64,000 nucleotides of DNA, taken from positions 3,286,001-3,350,000 of the forward strand of contig OZ005694.1 in assembly GCA_963930775.1 (NCBI GenBank), written 5' to 3'. Below, piece by piece: positions 54,853 through 64,000 of the stretch (within the stretch, counting starts at the first letter, position 1; each line of letters starts with the position of its first letter). The notes below the pieces were generated by a model. That model had not been told where the DNA came from. It ran no database searches and saw nothing but the letters and a program-made list of their open reading frames with translations. Origin of the DNA: Cliona cf. orientalis (lineage: Eukaryota > Porifera > Demospongiae > Clionaida > Clionaidae). Both the position numbers and the translations under genes were made by a program.

Positions 54853-57800
54853 ATGGGAAGCTGTATCACTTCAGTATCAGAAGAAAGTGAAGCCGCCAAA
54901 AGCAGATCAACAGCTATAGATCGTCAACTAAAACCAGATCAATTAAATTCCAGTGATAATGTCATCAAAACTTTGTTGCTGGGTGAGAATGACTATTATC
55001 AATGTTACATAGATATTTTCTTTGCTTGTTAAAGGTGCTGGTGGGTCTGGTAAAAGCACCCTTGTTAAACAGACTAAGATCATTCATGGTGATGGATTCA
55101 ATCAGAAGGAGTTGCAAGATCATGCTGTAAGTATTGATATGACTGACAAGTGTATGAGTTAGAACCACTTTAAAAGTGTATACATATGCTAGCCTTATCC
55201 TCGTGTTTTCAATGTAGCCTCATCCTTGTATTTTCAATGTTGCACGCAGAAAAAGGACGAAGCCTGGTGAAATTTATCACATGCATGATATAGGGTTGCA
55301 ATTGGAGCATGGCACATGCTAACCATGACTCAGCACTTTTTGACAGCAATTATGTAACAGTGAAGGATCAACATTCTGAGTGTACCAATAATTGCCGTGA
55401 GAATGAATCACTTCCGCTACTTGCACTAGCTACATACATTTGGATGGATGATATGTTTATCCTTGGAACAATAGTGAGATCAGAGGTGAGGCGCATATTA
55501 ATAGTTCTGCAGAAGAGTGATCATTTGTACCACGTACATACATGTACACTCAGATTGTCGATCATTCATGGCTCCTACGACTGTCATCCTAAAATGCTGA
55601 GTCAAGGTTATTGCTAGTGCAGTGCTCCAAGTTACCTACATCACACATGTGATAGATTTTTACAAGGCAATAATATATGTACATGCTACAAAAAATAACA
55701 TGCGTGTGTCTATTATTATAGCTTCTCACTTAGGGGCTATATCATACCATAATTATTATTATTGTACTAGTATGAAAGAATTAAAAGCGATGGAAGAATT
55801 GCAGAAGTAGGGATGCAGGTGGTATCAAGGCAGGGCCTATAGATCCCTTTGGGGTCTATAATAGTTAGATGTTGGTTTTGCATATTCCACAAAGTGGCAA
55901 AGCCGCAAGTAGAATTGCAAAACCAACATCTTACTATTTTGGTAGTAGTCACTACTGACTCATTAACATACTAATGACCCTCTATTACCTCTAACTATTC
56001 TAGCCTCGTCCCCAGGCCACTCCCACCTTTTCAATGTTGCACGCAGAAAAGGGGGACAGCCTGGTACGCAAAGTCACGTGCGCCAGAAGGTATAAACAGA
56101 AGGTCTGGTGTATGTGGATGAACCAAAGACCAGCAGTTTTGTGAGTGCTCCATTCATGGCGGGTTAGAAGCTTAACACAGAAGTAAGGCTCTAGCTAAAG
56201 CATACAGCTGATTAGATATTTGTGACTCTTGCCTACATTAATTTTAGTACTTAACGGACCAATTGCACATGAACAGAAAGCATATTGGTCCATTAAGTAC
56301 TAAAATTAATGTAGGCAAGAGTCACAGATATCTTCTAGGTGATGCAGATGCAAAGTGTATACGGGGTATGTGCTCTAGAGAACTTTAAAACCCCGTTTAC
56401 ACTAGGCCCTTAATCCAGATTAGAATCTGGATTAAAGTAATCCAGTTTCTGTGTAAACACCTTAATCCACTTTTAATCCGGGTCCAAGCTTAAGATCTCT
56501 ACGTGTTTTTAGAGACCCAAAGGCCCGAGGCTGTAGCAGGGCCTGAGGGTCTCTTAAAAAGTGTAGAGACCACTGGATGAGGTCTCTATATAACTGATTT
56601 AGGATAATTACCATGACATTTAGCCTGGGGACTAGGCTACTGTTGCACTGTGCATCTTTTTTTTTCCTTTGGCAGCGCAATAGTAGACTTACATGTACCT
56701 CTCCATGCAAGAGGTCTATAAGTGAACCGAGAGGTCTCTAAGTGAAATAATTAATGGACCTCTAATTGATTATCTAACCACTCCATTGTGACTAGTGCAC
56801 ATTGCAATGATATCCATGGAAGCTGAATTAGCCTTGCACATGCAACATTGAAAAGGTGGGAATGGCCTGGGGACGAGGCTACCAAACATCCACAAAAATA
56901 CTACATAATAGTTAGACCGTGGTTACTAGGATTATTTAGAAGACCGAAGGGACTCATGTAGAACCCGAGCGAAGCGAGGGTTCTACGGAGTGCCTGAGGG
57001 CTTCTAAATCACGTGGAAACCTAGTAACCACGGTCTAACGTATTTAGATCCTAGCAACAAGCTGAAAACTTCTTTGCAATACTAGCGACAAGTCCAAATC
57101 GAGCGAAATACCGTCATCTTCGAGGTCTTGTCAATACTGGTACAAGTGTCATGCCAGCTATTGAACTTTTGAACTCAGATAGCCACTCCCATCGATCATC
57201 AAGTGTGCTTTTAATAGAATCACGCTTATTGTGCCCGCTGCCTCTGTGCTGTGAGGACAAGGCAAGCAGTGTGTAGCTATGTAATAAGCCTCTGTATACG
57301 TAGTTTAGTTTCTATGCTACATCTTACCTGAGCAAGGCTGCCATGACGGTTAGAAATTTGTTGCTATGTAGCTATGGCCTTGAGACATGCAATTTTACAA
57401 GGGTTCTATGAGGATTTACAAGGGTTCTATGAAGATTTATAAGGGTTCTATGAGTCTATTTAGAACCCTAGTTTGGACCAATGAGATTACAGTATTTGTT
57501 ACAACTAGGATCTAAACCTACATGTACATGTAGTTAGTTCGAGTTATGCCGTGTTTCAGCACAAGAAACGATTGTGTACACTACGACTAGCAATTGTATA
57601 ACCACGCCTACTTGGAGTTACCGGTATATGATTATGGTTGAGTGCCCATTGGTACTACTCGGGACACTATAGTATCAACCAGACCATGTAATATTTTGCT
57701 TTTGCAGTCATAATATTCATTCTGTTGAGATTGGTCTAGCCATATTATTAAGGAACCATGCATGCATCACTCAGTTATTTTGTTCTCATATTTGGTAATG

Positions 57801-60800
57801 TGCTGATATCTTATACTTTCTGTAGCCAGTTATTATTGGAAACTTAATGTCATCCCTAACGGTTATCCTACAAAGCATGAGTACTCTAGGCATAGAGTTT
57901 GCAGATCCAAGAAATAAGGTATAAATATAAAATACTTTTATTGGTGCTGATGACGTACCATAATTTATAGGGAAATGTTGTGATTATTGATAATGCAAGA
58001 TATGAATATCATGATCATCTTCGTTCTGAGGTTGCTTGTGCGATAAAGTCACTGTGGGCAGACGATGGAGTGCAACAGTGCTTTAAGAGAGCTTATGAAT
58101 ATCAACTCAATGACAGTGGACCATAGTAAGGATGTCATATTGAGCCCATTTGAAGTACTGCTATTGTACTATAATATTAATATTATTTAGCTATTTATCA
58201 GAGATGGACAGAATTTTGGGTGATGGCTATGTGCCCACTCAGATGGATGTGTTGCGGTCAAGAGTACAGACAACTGGAATCATTGAGACATGTTTCAAAA
58301 TTGGCAAGCTAACATTTAGGTGCATATAGGATTATGTGAAGATGTATTCCATGGTTCGGTGCAACTTGTATCCAGCTATTAGAAAGATATATATGTATTT
58401 AGTAAGAGTATTTTCCTTATGTTATAGGATGGTAGATGTTGGTGGTCAAAGATCAGAACGGAGGAAGTGGATTCAAACATTTGATGATGTTCGAAGTGTT
58501 TGGTTTGTGTGTGCCCTCAGTGGCTATGATATGACCTTATTTGAGGATGGAAAGACAGTAAGGGGTATAAATAGTCACACTAACAAAAGTTTGTCAATAG
58601 TATTCATCCTTTTAGAATCGCTTGGATGAAGCATTGAATCTATTTCAAGCTATCTGCAACAATAAGTTCTTTGTTAAAGTCAGCATAGTAAGCAGGCACA
58701 GCAGAATTAATGGTGCACCAAGTAATTGTTCTGAACCATAATATCTTATAGCAGAACATTTCAAGGGGTTGATAGGAAATCTTTTACCATTAGTAGGTTT
58801 AATTTTCGCTGGCAAGTGTGATCATACCCAATATGTATGCAGTGTACAATCATTCTTATTTCATGGATTTGACTTTATATACAATTAGTCGATTATCCGT
58901 AAAAATTGAACCCCTTGAAACTATATGGAACATTATAAATATGTACTATAATTATTATACTGTACCCTATAGATTTTATTCCTTAATAAAGTTGATCTGT
59001 TCAAGGATAAAATAGTGAACTCGGATAGGCATTTGAGGCTATTTTTCTCACAATATACAGGTAATACAAGCATTGTAATAATAATTACAATCCATTTCAT
59101 ACTGTGGTGCCACATCAAAGGGTAATAATAATATTGTACAGGTGAAGACAGGAATGTGGAGGAAGCAGTTGAGTTCATCAAGCAGGAATTCATGCAACGT
59201 AATAAAAACAAGAGTAAAGTGATCTATACTCATTTGACAACAGCTACTGATACTTCAAATATAAAGGTAATTGACCCTTCTCGGCGCACATGCTGCAGTA
59301 TAAGTGTTCGTACATCATCTGTACTTAAAATCCCATAGATAATACCCACACATTGCCCTCCAAGATGGCGGCCTTGAGTCCCACTTGTATGACATTGTGC
59401 CTTTTATTGCTTTTCACGGTGGTATTGCAACTGATTTGGGAGTTTAGGTTTCATCCATTGGGGGATTGGGGGGTGGGGGTGGGACTTCCTCCCCAAACCG
59501 TATATTGATAGCATAGAATATCCAGCTGGTCTATGCATTGCATTTGCCGGACCATATTTACCACACCCACTTTATTGAACAACGCACTACCTGCACAAGC
59601 TCAATAGATCCCACACAATTGTCAATTATTTATAAATAATGTGGATAAAGGAATCACCAAAATAATCTGCATGACTAATTAATGCTATTCTCACTTAGTC
59701 TCGTGACCCAGCCCCCTAAACGCACGCGAAAAGGGGTCTGGTAACATTGTGTACAATGAGTTGTCGCAGCGGAATGCAATAATTGCGTACTAGCGGTTTC
59801 GCATTTTAAATTCGAAAACTATTCGAGTCTACTTTTTGCTGGCCAAAACGACCTGTTTTACGATCACTATCGTTTCTACGATAGTTTCGTTGCCTCTATC
59901 ACTCACTATTTCGAAGTAAATCTTCAGAGTTAGAGCGGTCTCTCGTTTGAATTTGAAACTACAGTCAGCTTTTTGCGTCCAGGACTGTTCTATTTTTGCT
60001 TGCCATCAGTCCTTCGGATCGTTTTGTCGTCTTTGCTGCACACACTTCTTGAGTAGATCAGTAGATCTTCGGTGCTGGTGGAGCACGAGCTCAAGTGAAA
60101 AAAGACGCATATGTTTATAATACGCGAATATATAATTATAGCGATTTGATTGCAAATGGAGCGATCTGATTGGTCGCACCACATTCCAGAGTTTGGGACA
60201 ACTCGTGCACAATGTTGCCAGACCCCTTTTTCGCGTGCGTTTAAGGGGGCTGGGCTACGAGACTAATTCTCACTGTACATGCCTGTTGTGATCATGTGCA
60301 TCAACCTTTTGGTCTTAGATGCATGTATAATATAAACATGCCACTTCACTTTCGAGTCTTCCCCGACTTAATTGATTATAAATACACAAATTAAATACTT
60401 TGTCATGCCTTAATTCCTAAGATATTCTACATCCCAAGCCCCACCTTGGCTTAACATTGTTGCTCTTCCCCTCAAACGTTTATCACTGGCCATGGATGAA
60501 GCTATTTGCCATGCCATTCCACATCTCGACCTTACAGTGCTGATATTACAGGCAAGAGTTTAGATATTGTGTTGCACTTTCTTGTAGTTGGCTTCATCAC
60601 TATATGCATCCCGCAAGCACCCAATATGCTTATAGATCACTGTGCCGAAGGTTTTTCACAATAGTGCTTTGTTAAATAAGCAGTCGGTAGATGGGCAGAC
60701 ATGAAATTAGTGATACTATGGTAGAGGATTCGATCCTACAGGTCACCCAAAACAAAGTGAGATCACGGTTTTGCTGCACCAACTGTAGTTGAAATCTTAG

Positions 60801-61074
60801 TTCCAATCAGAGCTGCATGATGTCACACGTGTATTTGCCTATATTATACATGTAGATGCATGTACCAATACAGATCTGCCACTCAAGATCGTGTGTTAAT
60901 TATTACATGTCACTATCTATCAGTAATTTGAAAGAGAATGTCACACCAAATTTAATAACCATAATGATAAAATGTTTAATTATAACTTTATTTTACTCAT
61001 CCATGTAGACTGTAATGAAGGTTGTGGCAGATACTATTCTGCATGAAAACTTACAAGCTGCAAACATGCTTTGA
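54853..61074 (+). CDS. Heterotrimeric G-protein alpha subunit, divergent
   Basis: Ten exons (54853-54982, 55035-55126, 57826-57918, 57971-58125, 58191-58319, 58428-58557, 58616-58687, 58973-59060, 59142-59266, 61009-61074) join in frame to 1080 nt, 359 aa, a normal G-alpha length. All introns are GT/AG. The ATG at 54853 is chosen over an upstream in-frame ATG because MGSC gives the N-myristoylation Gly2 and a palmitoylatable Cys. GTP-binding motifs: G1 GAGGSGKST (Gly where most have Glu), G2 RSRVQTTGI (catalytic Arg and switch Thr kept), G3 DVGGQRSE (catalytic Gln kept), G4 NKVD (usual NKKD), G5 TTATDT (usual TCATDT). The C-terminal tail ends AANML, with no Cys at position -4, so not a pertussis-toxin-type substrate. 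It should couple receptors to effectors at the membrane; class not assignable. Introns 2 and 9 are enlarged by transposons. A possible ATTAAA poly(A) signal lies at 61173-61178. Confidence 0.9.
56001..56881. mobile_element. Probable TAGCCTCG-family element in G-alpha intron 2
   Basis: TAGCCTCGTCCCCAGGCC at 56001 pairs with GGCCTGGGGACGAGGCTA ending at 56881, with arms of ~50 bp (CACCTTTTCAATGTTGCA). The flanks do not match as a 9-bp duplication, so the two ends may come from different insertions. A related fragment lies at 55195-55270. Confidence 0.5.
56214..56333. repeat. 120-bp palindrome with 50-bp arms
   Basis: 56214-56263 and 56284-56333 are complementary over 50 bases (AGATATTTGTGACTCTTGCC start), with ~20 bases between. 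It lies within G-alpha intron 2 and would form a strong stem in the pre-mRNA. Confidence 0.85.
56909..57527. repeat. Two adjoining inverted-repeat elements in G-alpha intron 2
   Basis: 56909-57039: arms GTTAGACCGTGGTTACTAGG and complement. 57043-57527: arms TTTAGATCCTAG...AACA and complement, with GGACCAATGAGATTACAGTA near the right end. They resemble the repeat in intron 7 of the CABIT/SAM gene (4050-4366). Confidence 0.6.
59696..60265. mobile_element. 570-bp MULE-like MITE in G-alpha intron 9
   Basis: Ends TAGTCTCGTGACCCAGCCCC and complement, arms ~60 bp (CGCACGCGAAAAGGGGTCTG), with perfect 9-bp duplication ATTCTCACT. Non-autonomous. Confidence 0.9.
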
Positions 61075-61561
61075 ACATCGACTGAAAATACATACAGCAC
61101 TTTGTCATTTTGTTGATCTATTCTCTTGTGCTAGGTTTGTTCTCTCAATAATTATTGTCTTAATGCAAGGGAATTAAATGAATACCATTGGTGCCAAACT
61201 CTCGGCGCTATGAGATTTATTGAAATACTCCAAGTCTAAAGACACAGGTACATAGCTATAGCTAGCAGTATGTAATCTAGCTACCGGTTGCAATTTTATA
61301 AACTAAGCCATGGAAGCATCAATCTATGATTGGGCATGTCAAAATCCCAAAAAATTGCCTATATAAAACCTGCACATATTTAAATATTATGAAGCTTCAG
61401 GGATCATAAACTACTCACTACAATGTGCTATGAACAGCACCAAACTTGCACCAGAGCTAGGCTTCAGCAAAGATATTATAGCACTACACTGCAGTATCCA
61501 AAGTGTTGGGTTATAACCACTTCCAGCATTGCAGGGCTTCAGAGAACTCCGTAAATACCAC
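61075..61561. other. G-alpha 3' flank; no other gene
   Basis: The 3' UTR of the G-alpha gene probably ends soon after the ATTAAA at 61173. No further feature is supported. Confidence 0.4.
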
Positions 61562-62316
61562 CAAGAGTAAATAATAAGGAGGGGAAGAGAGTGTCGAACG
61601 CGCTATATACCCCGTGTAATATGTTTTGAGCGGCGTTATATACCCGAAACCCGCTTCCAACTTAGAAAATTTCCAGAGTATAAGGGAAAAAAAAGAAAAT
61701 CAATAAATGGAGCGAGGATCGAACTGGGGTCCACGGATCCATACACCAGACCCTTAGCCACTACACCACCGTGAACGCCGCTGCCAGTTGCTCTTTTGTC
61801 ACGACTTTATAGACAATAGTAGTACTAACCCTTGTGTGTCAAACACTACCCTAAACCAAACCCTACCTAGCCTTAGCGTTCATATTGTGATTTAGCCCAG
61901 CCCCCTACGGGGGCTGGGCCGTGCGCCTATGGCGCGCGGAGCGCGCGGGTTTCGGGTACATAACGGGATTCATATGTTTTCGGCAAGTAACGTGACTTTC
62001 AGCCGTGCGCACGTGACTAGCTCAAGGGGCTAAACACTTGATTTTTCTTAGAACTGAGATGAATAGAGGCGTTTTTCATGAGTTTTATGCTAGATTCTTC
62101 ATAAACGCTTGTTTTATATTGTGATCTGCTCGTGCTTTCGGTCGAAATCGCGCTCGCGTTAGCTTGCACTCGAGGCCACGCCCACAACGTACCATTTGAA
62201 TCGAGCGCTCTGATTGGTCAATTTTTGAATTCCTGGCGCGTGACTTTCCGAAAACATCTTGTACGGAGTATATAGCGCGTTCGATACTCTCTTCCCCTCC
62301 TTATTATTTACTCTTG
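61562..62316. mobile_element. Second CAAGAGTAAAT MITE, enlarged by a nested insertion
   Basis: Same ends as 8922-9324, with a perfect 7-bp duplication ATACCAC. It is 755 bp long; removing the nested 344-bp element and its 9-bp duplication leaves 402 bp, against 403 bp for the other copy. Confidence 0.85.
61628..61971. mobile_element. Nested 344-bp element, 9-bp duplication, tRNA-like interior
   Basis: Ends GAGCGGCGTTATATACCCG and complement-like ATGTACCCGAAACCCGC; ATATGTTTT flanks both sides exactly. The first MITE copy shows the uninterrupted site (TAATCTGTTTTCGG at ~8977-8990). On the minus strand (61783-61709) it has an A box (TGGTGTAGTGGCTAAGGG) and a B box (GTTCGATCC), but stems do not pair, so it is a tRNA relic. 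Confidence 0.8.
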
Positions 62317-62532
62317 ATACCACATACTCAATTACTGTGGCATGCAAAAGAGCTCAATAAGCATTTCATTTTGTATAAAATAACGTGTACATAATTATTA
62401 TGAGAAAATGCGTTGAAAGTATGAAAAATGAAATTTTGGCTCAAACTACCCCCCTAGCTACATTATTTCTGTCAAAAAATACACTACATAGAAAGTGCGT
62501 GCACTTTAAATGTGCATGTACACGTGTGTACC

Positions 62533-62588
62533 TAGCCTCGCGCCAGGCTCTCTTTATTTTTCGCGCGGGAGAGCCTGGCGCGAGGCTA
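62533..62588. mobile_element. 56-bp MULE-like element, perfect 9-bp duplication
   Basis: TAGCCTCGCGCCAGGCTCTC and its complement enclose ~15 bases. GTGTGTACC flanks both sides exactly. Confidence 0.85.
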
Positions 62589-62897
62589 GTGTGTACCACC
62601 ATGAGAGCTATGTACATGTATGTGTTTGAACGGACGTCTAAACTATGCCTACTATATATAAATTATGGAACAACAGTGTTGGCAGTGAGAGCGTAGGTAA
62701 AGGTCGTCGGGCTAAAAAGGAGTCTAGCTTGAAGACTCACGATTCGATTCAAGCATAGTGTGGCTGTTCGGTATTAAAATGATCTATGCTACGGATGTCG
62801 ATCGAGATTCTAAGAAATTTAGAGAAGGTGCATTTGCACTCAAGTATGTTCTCACTGTTACAGCTTCTGCCATTGCGGAACTTGGTACGTACATCAG

Positions 62898-62951
62898 TAG
62901 CTTCGTCCCCAGGCCCCTCCCAACGCGGGGGGGGGCCTGGGGACGAGGCTA
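62898..62951. mobile_element. 54-bp MULE-like element, perfect 9-bp duplication
   Basis: TAGCTTCGTCCCCAGGCCCC and its near-complement enclose ~14 bases. GTACATCAG flanks both sides exactly. Confidence 0.85.
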
Positions 62952-63188
62952 GTACATCAGATCAATTTATAATTTTAATATAATTCATATATCTGATAAG
63001 AAAACAAGAGTTCTCTCATTGTGTCTAGAGCACGTATTCCGTGCGCTACAGTGCATCTATACTAGTGATACACTAGGGACTTCCTCGCTCAGTGCCACGG
63101 AACATGCGCAGTGATGAACATGTGCTTGCGGGGAACTCTATCAATCACCAATGCCTAAGCTGCAGTATTAGGCCAACAGTATTAAATG

Positions 63189-63411
63189 AAGGGCTGAGAG
63201 CCATAGTGGGCTAACCCACAATGTTGACTTAGCCCCCCGAATCTTGAAAATGTGTTTAAAATGTGTTTCATGAGCTACAGAAAATTCACATTTCTGAAAA
63301 TTTCAATAATTTGGTAGAGTACAATGTATGATTTTAGTCCATTTTTGTGCTTTTTAGACAATTCCCCACATTTAATTTGGGGTTAGCCCACTATGGTTCT
63401 CGGCCCTTCAA
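63189..63411. mobile_element. MITE with GAAGGGC ends and possible AAAT duplication
   Basis: The ends GAAGGGCTGAGAGCCATAGT and complement enclose ~223 bp. AAAT borders both sides, though AT-rich flanks make that duplication uncertain. Confidence 0.6.
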
Positions 63412-64000
63412 ATAACCTTGTTTCCTGTCCCCCAAGAGTATGCGGGTGGGTGGTTATTACCCCACACGCATGCGCAAAGGGTAAAGTAATTGGTTAATTG
63501 TATCGTTGTCATTAGCACAAAAATCACCATATCTCGAGATGTAGGCGCACAACAAATCAATCGAATTCAGCAAAAAAAGGCTTCAGTGTGCATCAAATCA
63601 AGGGATACGGTCCACGAGCGTCACAAATAGTGCCTTTTTGTTGGCCACTGTAGCCACGCCTATCGACAGTGCCCATCAATGAATGATGCATGGCCATTGT
63701 GCTTTCTGCTTATGCGCACAACTAACAAGCGTATGACTGATAAATATTGTCGATGTTCTAAATAATGCTTGTGACGTCTATATTGACTGAAATCTGAAGT
63801 CCCATGGAACCAATCACTATGTAAGATAGCTATAATAATATTATTATTACAATAAAATATAGGTACAAGTCTATGTCTTCCTAGTCTGGGTACGTACAGA
63901 GAGTGCTGTTTCAAGTGTCACCGGAACAACTAAGCAGCATTTCCATTATTTCTCTCAAGTTCACAAATCATAGCCATGCATCGAAAGTAAATCTATAGAT

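Larger units (their letters stand above)
62324..64000. other. Intergenic with small mobile elements; no gene
   Basis: Contains two minimal MULE-like elements (62533-62588, 62898-62951), a GAAGGGC-ended MITE (63189-63411) and an end-less Harbinger-like fragment (63425-63470). Open frames here have no recognisable domain. Confidence 0.4.

Noticed and set aside
56001..56881. A single MULE-like element with confirmed target duplication
   Set aside because: Ends pair well but flanks TAACTATTC and CCAAACATC do not match; kept only as a probable element.

Overview
This is a stretch of an animal nuclear genome, most likely a sponge (Demospongiae). The evidence is three intron-rich genes with small GT/AG introns, metazoan domain families (CABIT+SAM adaptor, heterotrimeric G-protein alpha subunit, TKL-like kinase joined to kelch repeats), relics of FN3/Ig-type receptors, and a very heavy load of small inverted-repeat DNA transposons. 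The sponge assignment is inference from gene style. No species marker (rRNA, mitochondrial gene) is present.

Three genes look intact when spliced by hand. (1) 2950-8111, minus: nine exons, 868 aa, proline-rich N-terminus, CABIT domain, coiled coil, C-terminal SAM domain; a GAREM-like signalling adaptor. (2) 43305-45917, minus: two exons, 804 aa, protein kinase, long coiled coil, kelch propeller. (3) 54853-61074, plus: ten exons, 359 aa, a complete but divergent G-alpha. All three are intracellular signalling proteins. Nothing shows that they act together, and they are separated by repeat-rich DNA.

Broken genes: a retroelement C-terminal coding fragment split by a 403-bp transposon (8493-9502); HIRAN-domain coding pieces carried inside two copies of a TA-flanked element (22414-23073 and 46743-47409); a zinc-ligand-rich fragment (39560-40041); and relics of an FN3/Ig-type cell-surface receptor (40799-42790). 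A nearly complete tyrosine-recombinase (DIRS/Ngaro-type) retrotransposon occupies about 48701-53803 on the minus strand. It has gag, RT-RNase H and recombinase, but also frameshifts and a Cys at the expected catalytic Tyr.

Repeat layout: 1-2060 nested inverted repeats; 8922-13403 stacked elements including a 2.9-kb element with about 670-bp inverted arms; 14633-19640 a direct segmental duplication with an insertion in one copy; 23785-26465 a seven-unit higher-order array; 26513-27172 a 110-bp minisatellite; 27173-30830 an unexplained region with two small tandem modules; 31450-32464 two nested elements with perfect 9-bp target duplications; 32740-35270 purine-rich inverted arms; 35641-38431 two elements with CCGGTGTC ends. 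Several transposon families can be defined from within the window by ends and target duplications: TAG(T/C)CTCG ends with 9-bp duplications (MULE-like, including three copies only 46-56 bp long), GGCC ends with TTA/TAA (Harbinger-like), CAG ends with 5 bp (hAT-like), and CAAGAGTAAAT ends with 7 bp.

All exon structures and repeat boundaries were read by eye. Frames and exon lengths were checked for consistency, but no homology search or alignment could be run.
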